Shown here one piece after another: positions 17,285-25,466 of a DNA stretch of 64,000 nt. Position 1 is the stretch's first letter; each line of letters opens with the position of its first letter. The notes under the pieces were generated by a model. The model saw only the letters and a list, made by a program, of their open reading frames with translations. It was not told the DNA's origin and searched no databases. Source of the DNA: an uncultured Alphaproteobacteria bacterium (GTDB lineage: Bacteria; Pseudomonadota; Alphaproteobacteria; Caulobacterales; Caulobacteraceae). The stretch lies in assembly GCA_903909375.1 (NCBI GenBank), contig CAIVVM010000025.1:1-64000 (forward strand). The letters are read 5' to 3'. The position numbers were made by a program, and so were the translations under genes.

Positions 17285-19026
17285 CAGATGTCCGCGTACA
17301 TGTGGCCCTCGGCCGCACCGCCCGGATGCGTGACCGCGCCCAGGTGAGCCGGCCCCACCGTCCTTGCGAACTTCCACAAGGCGCCGGACGTGTAGATCGT
17401 GCGCCGCGGCTCTTCCTTCGCCAGTTGGCGGGCGCGGTTCTCCAGCTCGATCGGATCGACCTCCAGTTCAATCGTGCCGGCGTCAGCGTCAATCGAGATG
17501 ATGTCCCCATCCTTGACCAGCCCGATCGGGCCGCCGTCGGCCGCCTCCGGACCCACATGGCCAATGCAGAGGCCGCGCGTGGCGCCGGAGAAGCGACCAT
17601 CGGTGATCAGCGCTACCTTGTCGCTGATGCCCTGACCGAAGATTGCCGCCGTAGTCGACAGCATCTCACGCATGCCCGGGCCGCCCTTGGGCCCCTCGTA
17701 GCGGATCACCAGGACGTCGTTTTCCTTGTAGTCGCGGGCCTGGACGGCGGCGAATGCGGCTTCCTCGCCGTCGAACACCCGCGCGGGGCCGCGATGCGTG
17801 GTGTGGTTCGACCCCGCCACCTTGACGATGGCGCCATCGGGGGCCAGCGAGCCCCAGAGGCCGACGACCCCGCCTGTCGGCGAAAGCGGGTTGGAGACCG
17901 GACGGATCACGTCCTGGTCCTCGCGCCAGACCACGCCCTCCAGATTTTCCCGGATGGTCTTGCCGGTCACGGTGATGCAATCCCCGTGGATCAATCCGGC
18001 GTCCAGCAGGGTGCGCAGCAGCATCGGCACGCCGCCCGCCTCCCCCATCTTCTTGGCAGGGTAGCGCCCGCCCGGCATCAGATCAGCGAGATAAGGGGTG
18101 CGCTTCATGATCTCGCACACATCGCGCAAGGTGAAGCTGATGCCCGCCTCATGCGCCATGGCCGGCAGGTGCAGGCCGCCGTTGGTGGAGCCGCCTGTGG
18201 CCGCGATCACGACCGCCGCATTCTCGAACGCCTCGCGGGTGCAGATGTCCCGCGGGCGCAGATTCCGCTCAAGCAGCGCCATCACGGCCTCACCCGATGC
18301 GATGGCGTACTGGTCGCGATCCAGATAGGCCGCCGGCAGCGCCGAGGAGAGCGGCAAGGCCAGCCCGATCGCCTCGGAAACACAGGCCATGGTGTTGGCG
18401 GTGTACTGACCACCGCAGGCGCCGTCGCCGGGACAGGCATGCTGTTCGAGATCGCAGAGATCTTCCAGGCTCATCTCACCGGCGGAGTGCTTGCCGACGC
18501 CTTCGAAGACGTCCTGTACCGTCACCTCGCGCCCTTGCCAGTTCCCCGGCAGGATCGAGCCGCCATAGATGAAGGCTGAGGGCACATTCAGGCGCAGCAT
18601 CGCCATCATCATGCCCGGCAGGCTCTTGTCGCAGCCGGCGACCCCGACCAGCGCGTCATAGGCGTGACCGCGCATGGTCAATTCCACGGAGTCGGCGATC
18701 ACCTCGCGGCTGACCAGGGACGATCGCATGCCTTCATGGCCCATGGCCAGGCCATCCGTCACGGTGATGGTGCAGAACTCCCGCGGCGTACCGCCGGCTC
18801 GCCTGACCCCCTCCGCTGCGGCATGGCCCTGGCGCATCAGGGTGGTGTTGCAGGGCGCCGCTTCGTTCCAGCATGAGGCTACGCCAACGAACGGCTGGGC
18901 AATCTCGCGGCTGCCGAGGCCCATGGCATAGTAGTAGGAGCGATGGGGCGCGCGCGCCGGCCCCTCTGTCGTGTGGCGGCTGGGAAGCCTGGATTTGTCC
19001 CACGAACCGTCTGGATTGCGATGCAT
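17284..19026 (-). CDS. ilvD: Dihydroxy-acid dehydratase
   Basis: A 580-residue iron-sulfur enzyme of the IlvD/Edd family, which dehydrates 2,3-dihydroxy-isovalerate and 2,3-dihydroxy-3-methylvalerate in valine and isoleucine synthesis. Cluster-ligand cysteines are in GCDKSLPGMM and CPGDGACGGQYTANTM. The start at 19026 (MHRNPDGSWDKSRLPSR) is preferred: 38 residues upstream are Arg-rich and unlike the family. Sugar-acid dehydratase activity is an alternative for this family and would suit a second ilvD elsewhere in the genome. It is translationally coupled to the downstream racemase. Confidence 0.92.
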   Translation of the reverse strand: MHRNPDGSWDKSRLPSRHTTEGPARAPHRSYYYAMGLGSREIAQPFVGVASCWNEAAPCNTTLMRQGHAAAEGVRRAGGTPREFCTITVTDGLAMGHEGMRSSLVSREVIADSVELTMRGHAYDALVGVAGCDKSLPGMMMAMLRLNVPSAFIYGGSILPGNWQGREVTVQDVFEGVGKHSAGEMSLEDLCDLEQHACPGDGACGGQYTANTMACVSEAIGLALPLSSALPAAYLDRDQYAIASGEAVMALLERNLRPRDICTREAFENAAVVIAATGGSTNGGLHLPAMAHEAGISFTLRDVCEIMKRTPYLADLMPGGRYPAKKMGEAGGVPMLLRTLLDAGLIHGDCITVTGKTIRENLEGVVWREDQDVIRPVSNPLSPTGGVVGLWGSLAPDGAIVKVAGSNHTTHRGPARVFDGEEAAFAAVQARDYKENDVLVIRYEGPKGGPGMREMLSTTAAIFGQGISDKVALITDGRFSGATRGLCIGHVGPEAADGGPIGLVKDGDIISIDADAGTIELEVDPIELENRARQLAKEEPRRTIYTSGALWKFARTVGPAHLGAVTHPGGAAEGHMYADI

Positions 19027-19532
19027 GTCTGCGCCCTTGAGAGTCTCTAGCGGGCGACCTCTGTAGAGGGCGAGCCGCCAAGGGGGAAGGCCCGCGCGAA
19101 CCCTGCGACGACTCACTGGCCGCTGCCGCGTCGGAAACACGAAACCTGCCGTGGCAAATCTGCATCAATGCCAAAATATTTATTGCCAGATTCCCTTACG
19201 CCACAAGGGTTTCATGTAGATGAGCGGGCGCGCCGGCCGCATTTCGACGAAGGTGTCGATTTGGTCAAATAGACAATAATACTGAGACAATTTGCTTCAT
19301 TTCATCAATCTACAGCTTTTTTTATCCAATTTTGTCGGATTTATCACGAAAACATACCCGTCTCCCCGCGAGAGGCGGCAGAGGCTCCGCTTCTCGTTCT
19401 TGAGCACCATTTAGTTATCGGCGTTCACCTGCTCTAGACAGGACGCCCATTATCCGGTGATTTCCGCGCTTCGACGCGAAGCGAAACGAAAATCGCGCAT
19501 CAAGTTCAAGTTCTGAGGGGAGACGTCCTAAC
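19027..19532. other. AT-rich intergenic control region between ilvD and the TonB receptors
   Basis: About 500 bp separate divergent ilvD and the first TonB-dependent receptor. The centre (19165-19360) is much richer in A and T than the rest of the window, with T-runs around 19316 and several TCAAT/ATTG patches. Promoters for both directions should lie here, but I see no -35/-10 pair that I would defend. GGGGAGA at 19517 is the ribosome-binding site for the receptor. No open reading frame in it looks real. Confidence 0.6.
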
Positions 19533-22277
19533 ATGAGATTCAAGCACAGCCTGTTGTCGTCGGGCGCTATGTTGGCCGTGTTGCTGGGGGCGTCCGCCGC
19601 CCAGGCACAGGGCGCGAACGAGATCGAGGAACTGGTGGTCACCGCCGAAAAGCGGGAACAGAGCCTTCAGGATGTCCCGGTCGCCATCTCGGCCTTCACA
19701 AGCAAACAGCGGGACCTGGTCGGCATCAGCACGGTGCAGGACCTCACCAACTTCACGCCCGGCTTCGTCTACCAGTCGTCCAATGACCGGGCCAGCATGC
19801 GCGGCATCGGCCGACTGACCAACGTCCACGCTGTGGACGGCGCTGTGTCCATCTACATCGACGGTCTCTTCACCACCTCGACGGTTCTGGCAGGCGGCCC
19901 GCCGCTGGACGTGGATCGTGTGGAAATTCTGCGGGGTCCCCAGGGCACCCTTTACGGACGCAACGCCATCGGCGGCACCGTCAACGTGATCTCGGTTCGT
20001 CCGACCGAAGAGTTCTATGCAGAAGTGCGGGCCATCGCCGAGAACTACGACTTCACCAACCTGCAGGCCGCGGTCTCGGGCCCACTCAACGAGAGCGGCT
20101 CATTGCGCGCCCGGATCTCGGGCTACAAGCTCGATCAGCGCAAGGGCTACTTCGAGAACGTCAATCCTGGCCTGCCTTCGGAAGGCAGCAAGCGCAACGA
20201 GTATCAGGTCCAGGCCCAGCTTGAGGCGGACCTCGGCGAGAACGCTGACTTCTGGGTTTCGTACAAGACCCTCGCCTGGCACAACCGCGGCGGCCCGGGC
20301 GCGCGCTCAGGCTACCTGGCTGACGCCTATGATACGGGCCGGACCGATCTCAACTTCCCGGTCGTCTTCAATCCCGCCCACGGCTACTCGCCAGAGACCG
20401 GGGTGAACGGCATCGTTCCCGGAAGCCTCGTACAGTTCAACGGTTCAACCACAACGACGAACCCGGCGCTGCGCGACAACCGCACCTTCAACTCCAACAT
20501 CCCTCAGCGGGTGCGCCTGCGCGACGTCAACTCGCTGACCACCAACTTTGTCTACCACCTGCCCACAGTCGACATTAAGTACGTCGGCGGTTTTCAGGAG
20601 TACAAGTACGACCTGTACGGCGATACGGATGGCACCAGCGTCAAGTCGTATCAGATCCCGTTGGCTCCCGGGTCGATCTGCGGCAACATCGGCGCCCTGT
20701 TCGCCGCCGGTCGCTCGACGGTCAACTGTTCGCCGCTGACCACCAACGTGAACAACGGATATCACTATTTCGAGTATCCGGAGTGGTACAGCCACGAGGT
20801 GAACATCTCATCCACCACGGACTCAAATCTTCAGTGGATTGTCGGCGCCTACTACTTCAACGAAAAGTATACGGGCACCGGCAGTACGGCCGACTTCTTC
20901 GATGTCGGCCCCTCCACGCTGCGCACCCCGATACTTGGCGCGGCGCTCAATCCGCAACAGTTCTGGTCTTCGGGCAACTACGCGCTGACCACCGAGAGCA
21001 AGGCGTTGTTCGGCCAGCTCGACTGGCAGGCGACCGAGACCCTGAAGTTCACGGCCGGACTGCGGTATACCAAGGATAACAAGTTCGGGTCCGAGTTCCG
21101 CCGGGTGGTCTCCAACTCGGATGTTGGCTACGTCAATCTCTATCCTGCTCTGGGCTTGGGCGGCTTCGGTCCGGGTACGGCCGCGAACTGGGGTAGCCTG
21201 CTCGGCAACCTCGCGGCTCTTCCGGCTGTGGGTCAGGCCCTGGGTCTTGGCGGCGCGCTCAACGGACTGGGCGGCCTCGGCAACGGCGCCTTCGACCTAA
21301 CCGACGCAGTCGCGCCGAAGAGCACGGCCGGCGCCATCGAAGGCGTGAAATCGCCGTCGATCTGTACGGCCGGCGTCTGCCGTCAGTATGTGATCAGCCC
21401 GACCACCGGCATCGCGAGCCGCGAACTTGGCGATTCGTCCGACGCCTGGACCGGCACTGCCGGCTTCCAGTGGGAACCGGATGGCGACACCATGGCCTAT
21501 GCCCGCTACAGCCGCGGCTACAAGGCGTTCGGCTTCTCGGCCGGTGGCTTCCTGGCGGTTCCCAAGGCCAAGGAAGAAACGGTCAATTCCTATGAAGTCG
21601 GCCTGAAGAAGAACTTCGGATCGAACATCCAGTTGAACCTGTCGGCGTTCTACCTCGACTACCGGAACCTCCAGGCCCCGGTTACGGTCCGGGTCGGCGC
21701 AACGAACGTCACCCAGTTCGTCAACATCGCGAAGTCGGAGTCCCTGGGCCTCGAAGTCAGCGGTATCTGGCAACCGATCCAGAACGTTCGCCTGACCCTC
21801 GACTACGGGTACAACCCCACCAAGATCAAGGAGAGCGCGCTCCTGGTCGACGTGAACGACAACATCAACACCGGCGCGGTCAGCGTTGTCGGAAACGATC
21901 TGCCGCAGGCGCCGGAGCACAAGCTGGCTCTGAACGGCGCCTACACCTTCGAGATGGACCCAGGCAGACTGACGTTCAGCGCGACATACCTCTACCGCTC
22001 AGAATCCTACGCCAACGTCTTCAAGCGCACCTACAACTCCGCGAAGTCCTGGGATCAGGTTGATCTGCGGGCCTTCTGGGCGCCGACCGATGGCAAGTAC
22101 ACCCTGATCGGCTATGTGAAGAACGTGTTCAACACCGACGGCTATGCCGCCGCTGTCGCCGCGTCGAACCGCAACTTGAACCCTGCGATAGCTTCGCAAC
22201 GGTTCGCCACCGGCGCCCAGAACTTCGAACTCACCCCGCCGCGCCTCTATGGCGTGGAGATCCAGTACCGCTTCTGA
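19533..22277 (+). CDS. TonB-dependent receptor (first of three)
   Basis: A 914-residue outer membrane receptor of the ligand-gated porin class. A signal peptide (MRFKHSLLSSGAM to QAQG) is followed by the TonB box EELVVTAEKR (about residues 32-41), the plug domain (VPVAISAF, RGIGRL, VEILRGPQGTLYGRNAIGGT), a 22-strand barrel, and a C-terminal PPRLYGVEIQYRF that ends in the aromatic residue needed for outer membrane insertion. The FRRVxxNS to ISP region (about 530-640) has a Gly/Leu-rich extracellular insertion. The ligand is unknown; no regulator, permease or siderophore gene adjoins it. Confidence 0.93.
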   Translation: MRFKHSLLSSGAMLAVLLGASAAQAQGANEIEELVVTAEKREQSLQDVPVAISAFTSKQRDLVGISTVQDLTNFTPGFVYQSSNDRASMRGIGRLTNVHAVDGAVSIYIDGLFTTSTVLAGGPPLDVDRVEILRGPQGTLYGRNAIGGTVNVISVRPTEEFYAEVRAIAENYDFTNLQAAVSGPLNESGSLRARISGYKLDQRKGYFENVNPGLPSEGSKRNEYQVQAQLEADLGENADFWVSYKTLAWHNRGGPGARSGYLADAYDTGRTDLNFPVVFNPAHGYSPETGVNGIVPGSLVQFNGSTTTTNPALRDNRTFNSNIPQRVRLRDVNSLTTNFVYHLPTVDIKYVGGFQEYKYDLYGDTDGTSVKSYQIPLAPGSICGNIGALFAAGRSTVNCSPLTTNVNNGYHYFEYPEWYSHEVNISSTTDSNLQWIVGAYYFNEKYTGTGSTADFFDVGPSTLRTPILGAALNPQQFWSSGNYALTTESKALFGQLDWQATETLKFTAGLRYTKDNKFGSEFRRVVSNSDVGYVNLYPALGLGGFGPGTAANWGSLLGNLAALPAVGQALGLGGALNGLGGLGNGAFDLTDAVAPKSTAGAIEGVKSPSICTAGVCRQYVISPTTGIASRELGDSSDAWTGTAGFQWEPDGDTMAYARYSRGYKAFGFSAGGFLAVPKAKEETVNSYEVGLKKNFGSNIQLNLSAFYLDYRNLQAPVTVRVGATNVTQFVNIAKSESLGLEVSGIWQPIQNVRLTLDYGYNPTKIKESALLVDVNDNINTGAVSVVGNDLPQAPEHKLALNGAYTFEMDPGRLTFSATYLYRSESYANVFKRTYNSAKSWDQVDLRAFWAPTDGKYTLIGYVKNVFNTDGYAAAVAASNRNLNPAIASQRFATGAQNFELTPPRLYGVEIQYRF

Positions 22278-22301
22278 TCAGCGTAAACGGATAGCCAACT
22301 T

Positions 22302-22333
22302 GAAGCGCTTCACCGAAAGGTGGAGCGCTTCTT
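22302..22333 (+). terminator. Hairpin terminator after first TonB receptor
   Basis: GAAGCGCTTCACC, loop GAAA, GGTGGAGCGCTTC: a 13-bp stem with a single T-G wobble and a GNRA-type tetraloop, followed by only a short TTG. The U-tract is weak, so it may act as an mRNA-stabilising 3' stem as much as a terminator. Confidence 0.6.
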
Positions 22334-22402
22334 GCGTTAGGGCCGCGTGTTTTCCTGCGTAGCGTCCGGCCTCCGCCGCTCCGAATCCGGCGCTTAAAAG
22401 AA

Positions 22403-22489
22403 TTGACGGCCTCCCCGGCGTGCTTCAGCTTCGAAATGAAGCGCAAAAAAAATGGCGCTCGCAAAATAGCTGCGGGGAGGCAGTTACAT
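22403..22489 (+). promoter_or_regulatory. Conserved 87-nt leader of second TonB receptor
   Basis: TTGACG lies 87 nt before the ATG at 22490. The leader includes AGCGC, an A-rich loop, GCGCT and then CTGC-GGGGAGGCAGTT just before the start. The leader of the third receptor (25380-25466) has TTGACG at the identical distance and the same hairpin and CTGC-GGGAGGCAGTT block. TTGACG matches the Caulobacter housekeeping -35, but a clear -10 is not obvious. Confidence 0.5.
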
Positions 22490-25147
22490 ATGAAACTCAA
22501 GCACAGCTTGCTGATGTCTGGCGCCTGTATGGTGGCCATGGCCAGCGCGACTGGGGCCCAGGCCCAACAAGGCCAATCCACCAACACCATCGAAGAACTG
22601 GTCGTTACCGCTGAAAAGCGGGAACAAAGCCTGCAGGACGTGCCGGTCGCCATCTCGGCGTTTACCTCCGACAAGCGCGACCTGGTCGGGATCAATACCG
22701 TCCAGGACATGACGAACTTCACGCCGGGTCTGCAGTATTCCACCCAGACAGACCGCATCTCGCTGCGCGGCGTCGGACGTCTGAACAACTCACATGCCGC
22801 CGACTCATCGGTCGCGGTCTACTCGGACGGGATCTATTCCACCTCGACCGTGCAGGCTGGACAAACGCCGATCTTCCTCGACCGACTGGAGGTGCTTCGC
22901 GGCCCGCAGGGCACGCTGTACGGCCGGAACTCCATCGGCGGCGCCATCAACGTCGTGTCGCGGAGGCCGACAGAAGAGTTCTACGCCGAGGTGCGCGGCA
23001 CCTACGCCAACTACAACCGTCGCCTCATCGAGGCTGCCGTTTCCGGCCCGATCGCCGACTGGATGCAGTTCCGTCTGGCCGGCAACTGGGACAAACAGAC
23101 CAAGGGCTGGTTCGAGAACGTCAGCACCAACGGCGCGGCGGATGAAGGCGGCGTGATCGACACGACCTACTTCGACGCCCAGCTTGCGATCCAGTTCACC
23201 GAGCGCTTCGAGACCTGGTTCAAGGTCAGCATGATCCATTGGAACAACGGCGGTGGCGGCCCGGGTTCACGGTCCAGCTGGTCGCCGGCGCCATACAACA
23301 CCGCCCAGCAATCGCAGGCCAACGCCCAGGTCCCCAATGCGGGCTTCGCCTACAGCGGCCTGGCGACGAACGTCGTCAGCAACTGCCCGTCGCGGAACGT
23401 GTCGCTCGATGACCCGCGGAAAATCTGCGTCGACACCCCCGGGGCGGTAAGGCTGACGGATACTATCATTGTCGCCAACCACTGGACGTACCACGCCGAC
23501 ACTTTTGACATCAAATACGTCACGGGCGGGACGAAGTACCATTACCACCTGAGCGGCGACCAGGACGGCACGGGCGTCGCCTCGTACTCGAGTTGCTACA
23601 CCCAGGCGGCGGCGGCAATCCCGGGCTGCCTTGCCGGCACGACGGCGCCGGTCAACTACCCGACCCAGTATTCCTTCGACTATGAGGAAATGGAGGAGTG
23701 GTGGAGCCACGAGATCAACCTGGTCTCGACCGGCGATGGCCCCTTCCAATGGCTCGTCGGCGCTTTCCACTATCACGAGACCTATGATCAGCCCGTCTCC
23801 ACGACGCTGGTCAACGAAGCGCGCCTCGACGGGTTCATCCTGAATCCGGCGACCGGCGGCGCCGCGGCGCCGGTGCTGGGACAAAGCCGTCTCTATGAAG
23901 GTCGCACGTTGCCGCAAGCCGGCCGCAAGATCTATGACGACCGCCCCCACCTGAACATCATGTCCCGCGCGATCTTCGGCCAGATCGACTGGCAGTTTAC
24001 ACCCCAGTGGAAGACGACGATCGGCGTCCGCTACGGGGACGACAAGAAGCATGGCTATGAGCGGGTGAGAATCATCAACGCGCCGGGAACCTCCATAGCG
24101 ACCCTGCCCCTCGACCTGGCTCCGTTCCTCGGCAATGTCGGCGGCCAGGGCGTGAACTCGACGATCTTCGATCCCGCAACCGGCTTCAAGACCCGCTTCT
24201 ACAAGGACGACTGGGCAGCTGTAACGGGAACGCTGGGGGTTCAATACAACCCGAATGACGACACCATGGCCTATGCGAGGTACAGTCGCGGATACAAGGC
24301 TGGCGGGTTCCGGATCGGGATTGACACCTCTCTGGGCGCCGACCCTGTTACCGAGAAGGAGACCCTGGACTCCTTCGAAGTCGGCATGAAAACCAACATC
24401 GGTCGTACCCTGCAGGTCAACGCCAGCCTGTTCTACTACGATTACAAGAACGCCCAGGTCCCTCTGTCACAGCCCTCGGCCACCGCCGGCGGTACGGCGA
24501 ACTCCATCCTGTTCAACGTGCCAAAGGCCCGTTCGATGGGTCTGGAACTCGAGACCATCTGGCAGCCGATCGACAATCTGCAGATTCTGGCCAACTACTC
24601 CTACCTCGACGCTGAAGTCCGCAAGGGACAGGCGATCGATGGAGCTGACTCCTGCGCACTCGCGCCGGGCGCACGCCAGACCCGCAACGCAAACGTTACG
24701 GACGCCTTCTGTGGCGGTCCGCAGTTCTTCCAGGACATCAGTGGCAGCTCGCTGCCGAACTCGGCCAAGCACCGCTACACGATCAATGCGAACTATACCT
24801 GGGATATGGAAGCCGGTTCGCTAACCGCATCGGCGACCTACGTCTGGCGCGGCGCACAGTACGGAAGCATCTTCAACCGCTCGTACTACAAGTCACCATC
24901 GTTCGATCAGGTTGACGGTCGGGTGACCTGGAAGTCCGAAGATGACAGGTACACGATCATCGGTTTCGCCAAGAACGTCTTCGACACCAAAGGCTATGCC
25001 AATGGCGCCACCGCCGGTCGTCGGGCGGGCATAACCCCGACCTTCGCCAATCCGACCCCCGGTCGGACCGGCGTGTTCGGTCAGAGCACAACCTACGAAC
25101 TGAACCCGCCACGCACCTATGGCGTGGAAGTGCAGTACCGCTTCTAG
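22490..25147 (+). CDS. TonB-dependent receptor (second of three)
   Basis: An 885-residue outer membrane receptor paralogous to its upstream neighbour. The signal peptide is MKLKHSLLMSGACMVAMAS to QAQQ; then the TonB box EELVVTAEKREQSLQDVP, the plug (RGVGRL, VLRGPQGTLYGRNSIGGA) and the barrel, ending PPRTYGVEVQYRF. The ATG at 22490 follows GGGGAGG; an earlier in-frame ATG is disfavoured because it precedes the leader hairpin. Cysteine pairs in extracellular loops (SNCPSR, CVDTPG; SSCYTQ, PGCLAG) suggest disulfide-bonded loops. Ligand unknown. Confidence 0.93.
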   Translation: MKLKHSLLMSGACMVAMASATGAQAQQGQSTNTIEELVVTAEKREQSLQDVPVAISAFTSDKRDLVGINTVQDMTNFTPGLQYSTQTDRISLRGVGRLNNSHAADSSVAVYSDGIYSTSTVQAGQTPIFLDRLEVLRGPQGTLYGRNSIGGAINVVSRRPTEEFYAEVRGTYANYNRRLIEAAVSGPIADWMQFRLAGNWDKQTKGWFENVSTNGAADEGGVIDTTYFDAQLAIQFTERFETWFKVSMIHWNNGGGGPGSRSSWSPAPYNTAQQSQANAQVPNAGFAYSGLATNVVSNCPSRNVSLDDPRKICVDTPGAVRLTDTIIVANHWTYHADTFDIKYVTGGTKYHYHLSGDQDGTGVASYSSCYTQAAAAIPGCLAGTTAPVNYPTQYSFDYEEMEEWWSHEINLVSTGDGPFQWLVGAFHYHETYDQPVSTTLVNEARLDGFILNPATGGAAAPVLGQSRLYEGRTLPQAGRKIYDDRPHLNIMSRAIFGQIDWQFTPQWKTTIGVRYGDDKKHGYERVRIINAPGTSIATLPLDLAPFLGNVGGQGVNSTIFDPATGFKTRFYKDDWAAVTGTLGVQYNPNDDTMAYARYSRGYKAGGFRIGIDTSLGADPVTEKETLDSFEVGMKTNIGRTLQVNASLFYYDYKNAQVPLSQPSATAGGTANSILFNVPKARSMGLELETIWQPIDNLQILANYSYLDAEVRKGQAIDGADSCALAPGARQTRNANVTDAFCGGPQFFQDISGSSLPNSAKHRYTINANYTWDMEAGSLTASATYVWRGAQYGSIFNRSYYKSPSFDQVDGRVTWKSEDDRYTIIGFAKNVFDTKGYANGATAGRRAGITPTFANPTPGRTGVFGQSTTYELNPPRTYGVEVQYRF

Positions 25148-25168
25148 GACGAAACCAGCTACCGAATC

Positions 25169-25203
25169 GGGGCGCTCCACGACAACGTGGGGCGCCCTTC
25201 TTC
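25169..25203 (+). terminator. Hairpin terminator after second TonB receptor
   Basis: GGGCGC-T-CCACG, loop ACAA, CGTGG-G-GCGCCC, then TTCTTCTT. The stem has 11 pairs plus one T-G wobble and is followed by a T-rich tract, a good intrinsic terminator for the rightward receptor gene. Confidence 0.75.
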
Positions 25204-25379
25204 TTGCCCGCGTGTGCGCGGCATTTTCGCCATGCCAGCGATGCACCGGAATGATTTCGCCAAGATTCCAATGAGCTGGTGTCAATGGTCGCTGGATCAC
25301 CACTCGTTTTCGCAAGCTTGGCCAGTGAATTCGGCGCCCCGGAACGATTGACGTTTGGTCATCCGGAACACCAATTCAG

Positions 25380-25466
25380 TTGACGCCCTCTGTGGACGGC
25401 CGCCAATCTCGGAGGTGAGGCGCAAAAACAAACACGCGCTCGTTATCTGCAGGGAGGCAGTTGCTC
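25380..25466 (+). promoter_or_regulatory. Conserved 87-nt leader of third TonB receptor
   Basis: TTGACG at 25380-25385 is exactly 87 nt before the ATG at 25467. The leader shares with 22403-22489 the A-rich hairpin (GCGC-AAAAAC...GCGCTCG) and the block CTGCAGGGAGGCAGTT immediately before the start codon. The match in both sequence and distance suggests common control of the two receptors. Confidence 0.5.

Noticed and set aside
17302..18579. Plus-strand frame of 425 codons opposite ilvD
   Set aside because: Antisense shadow of a well-conserved iron-sulfur enzyme gene.
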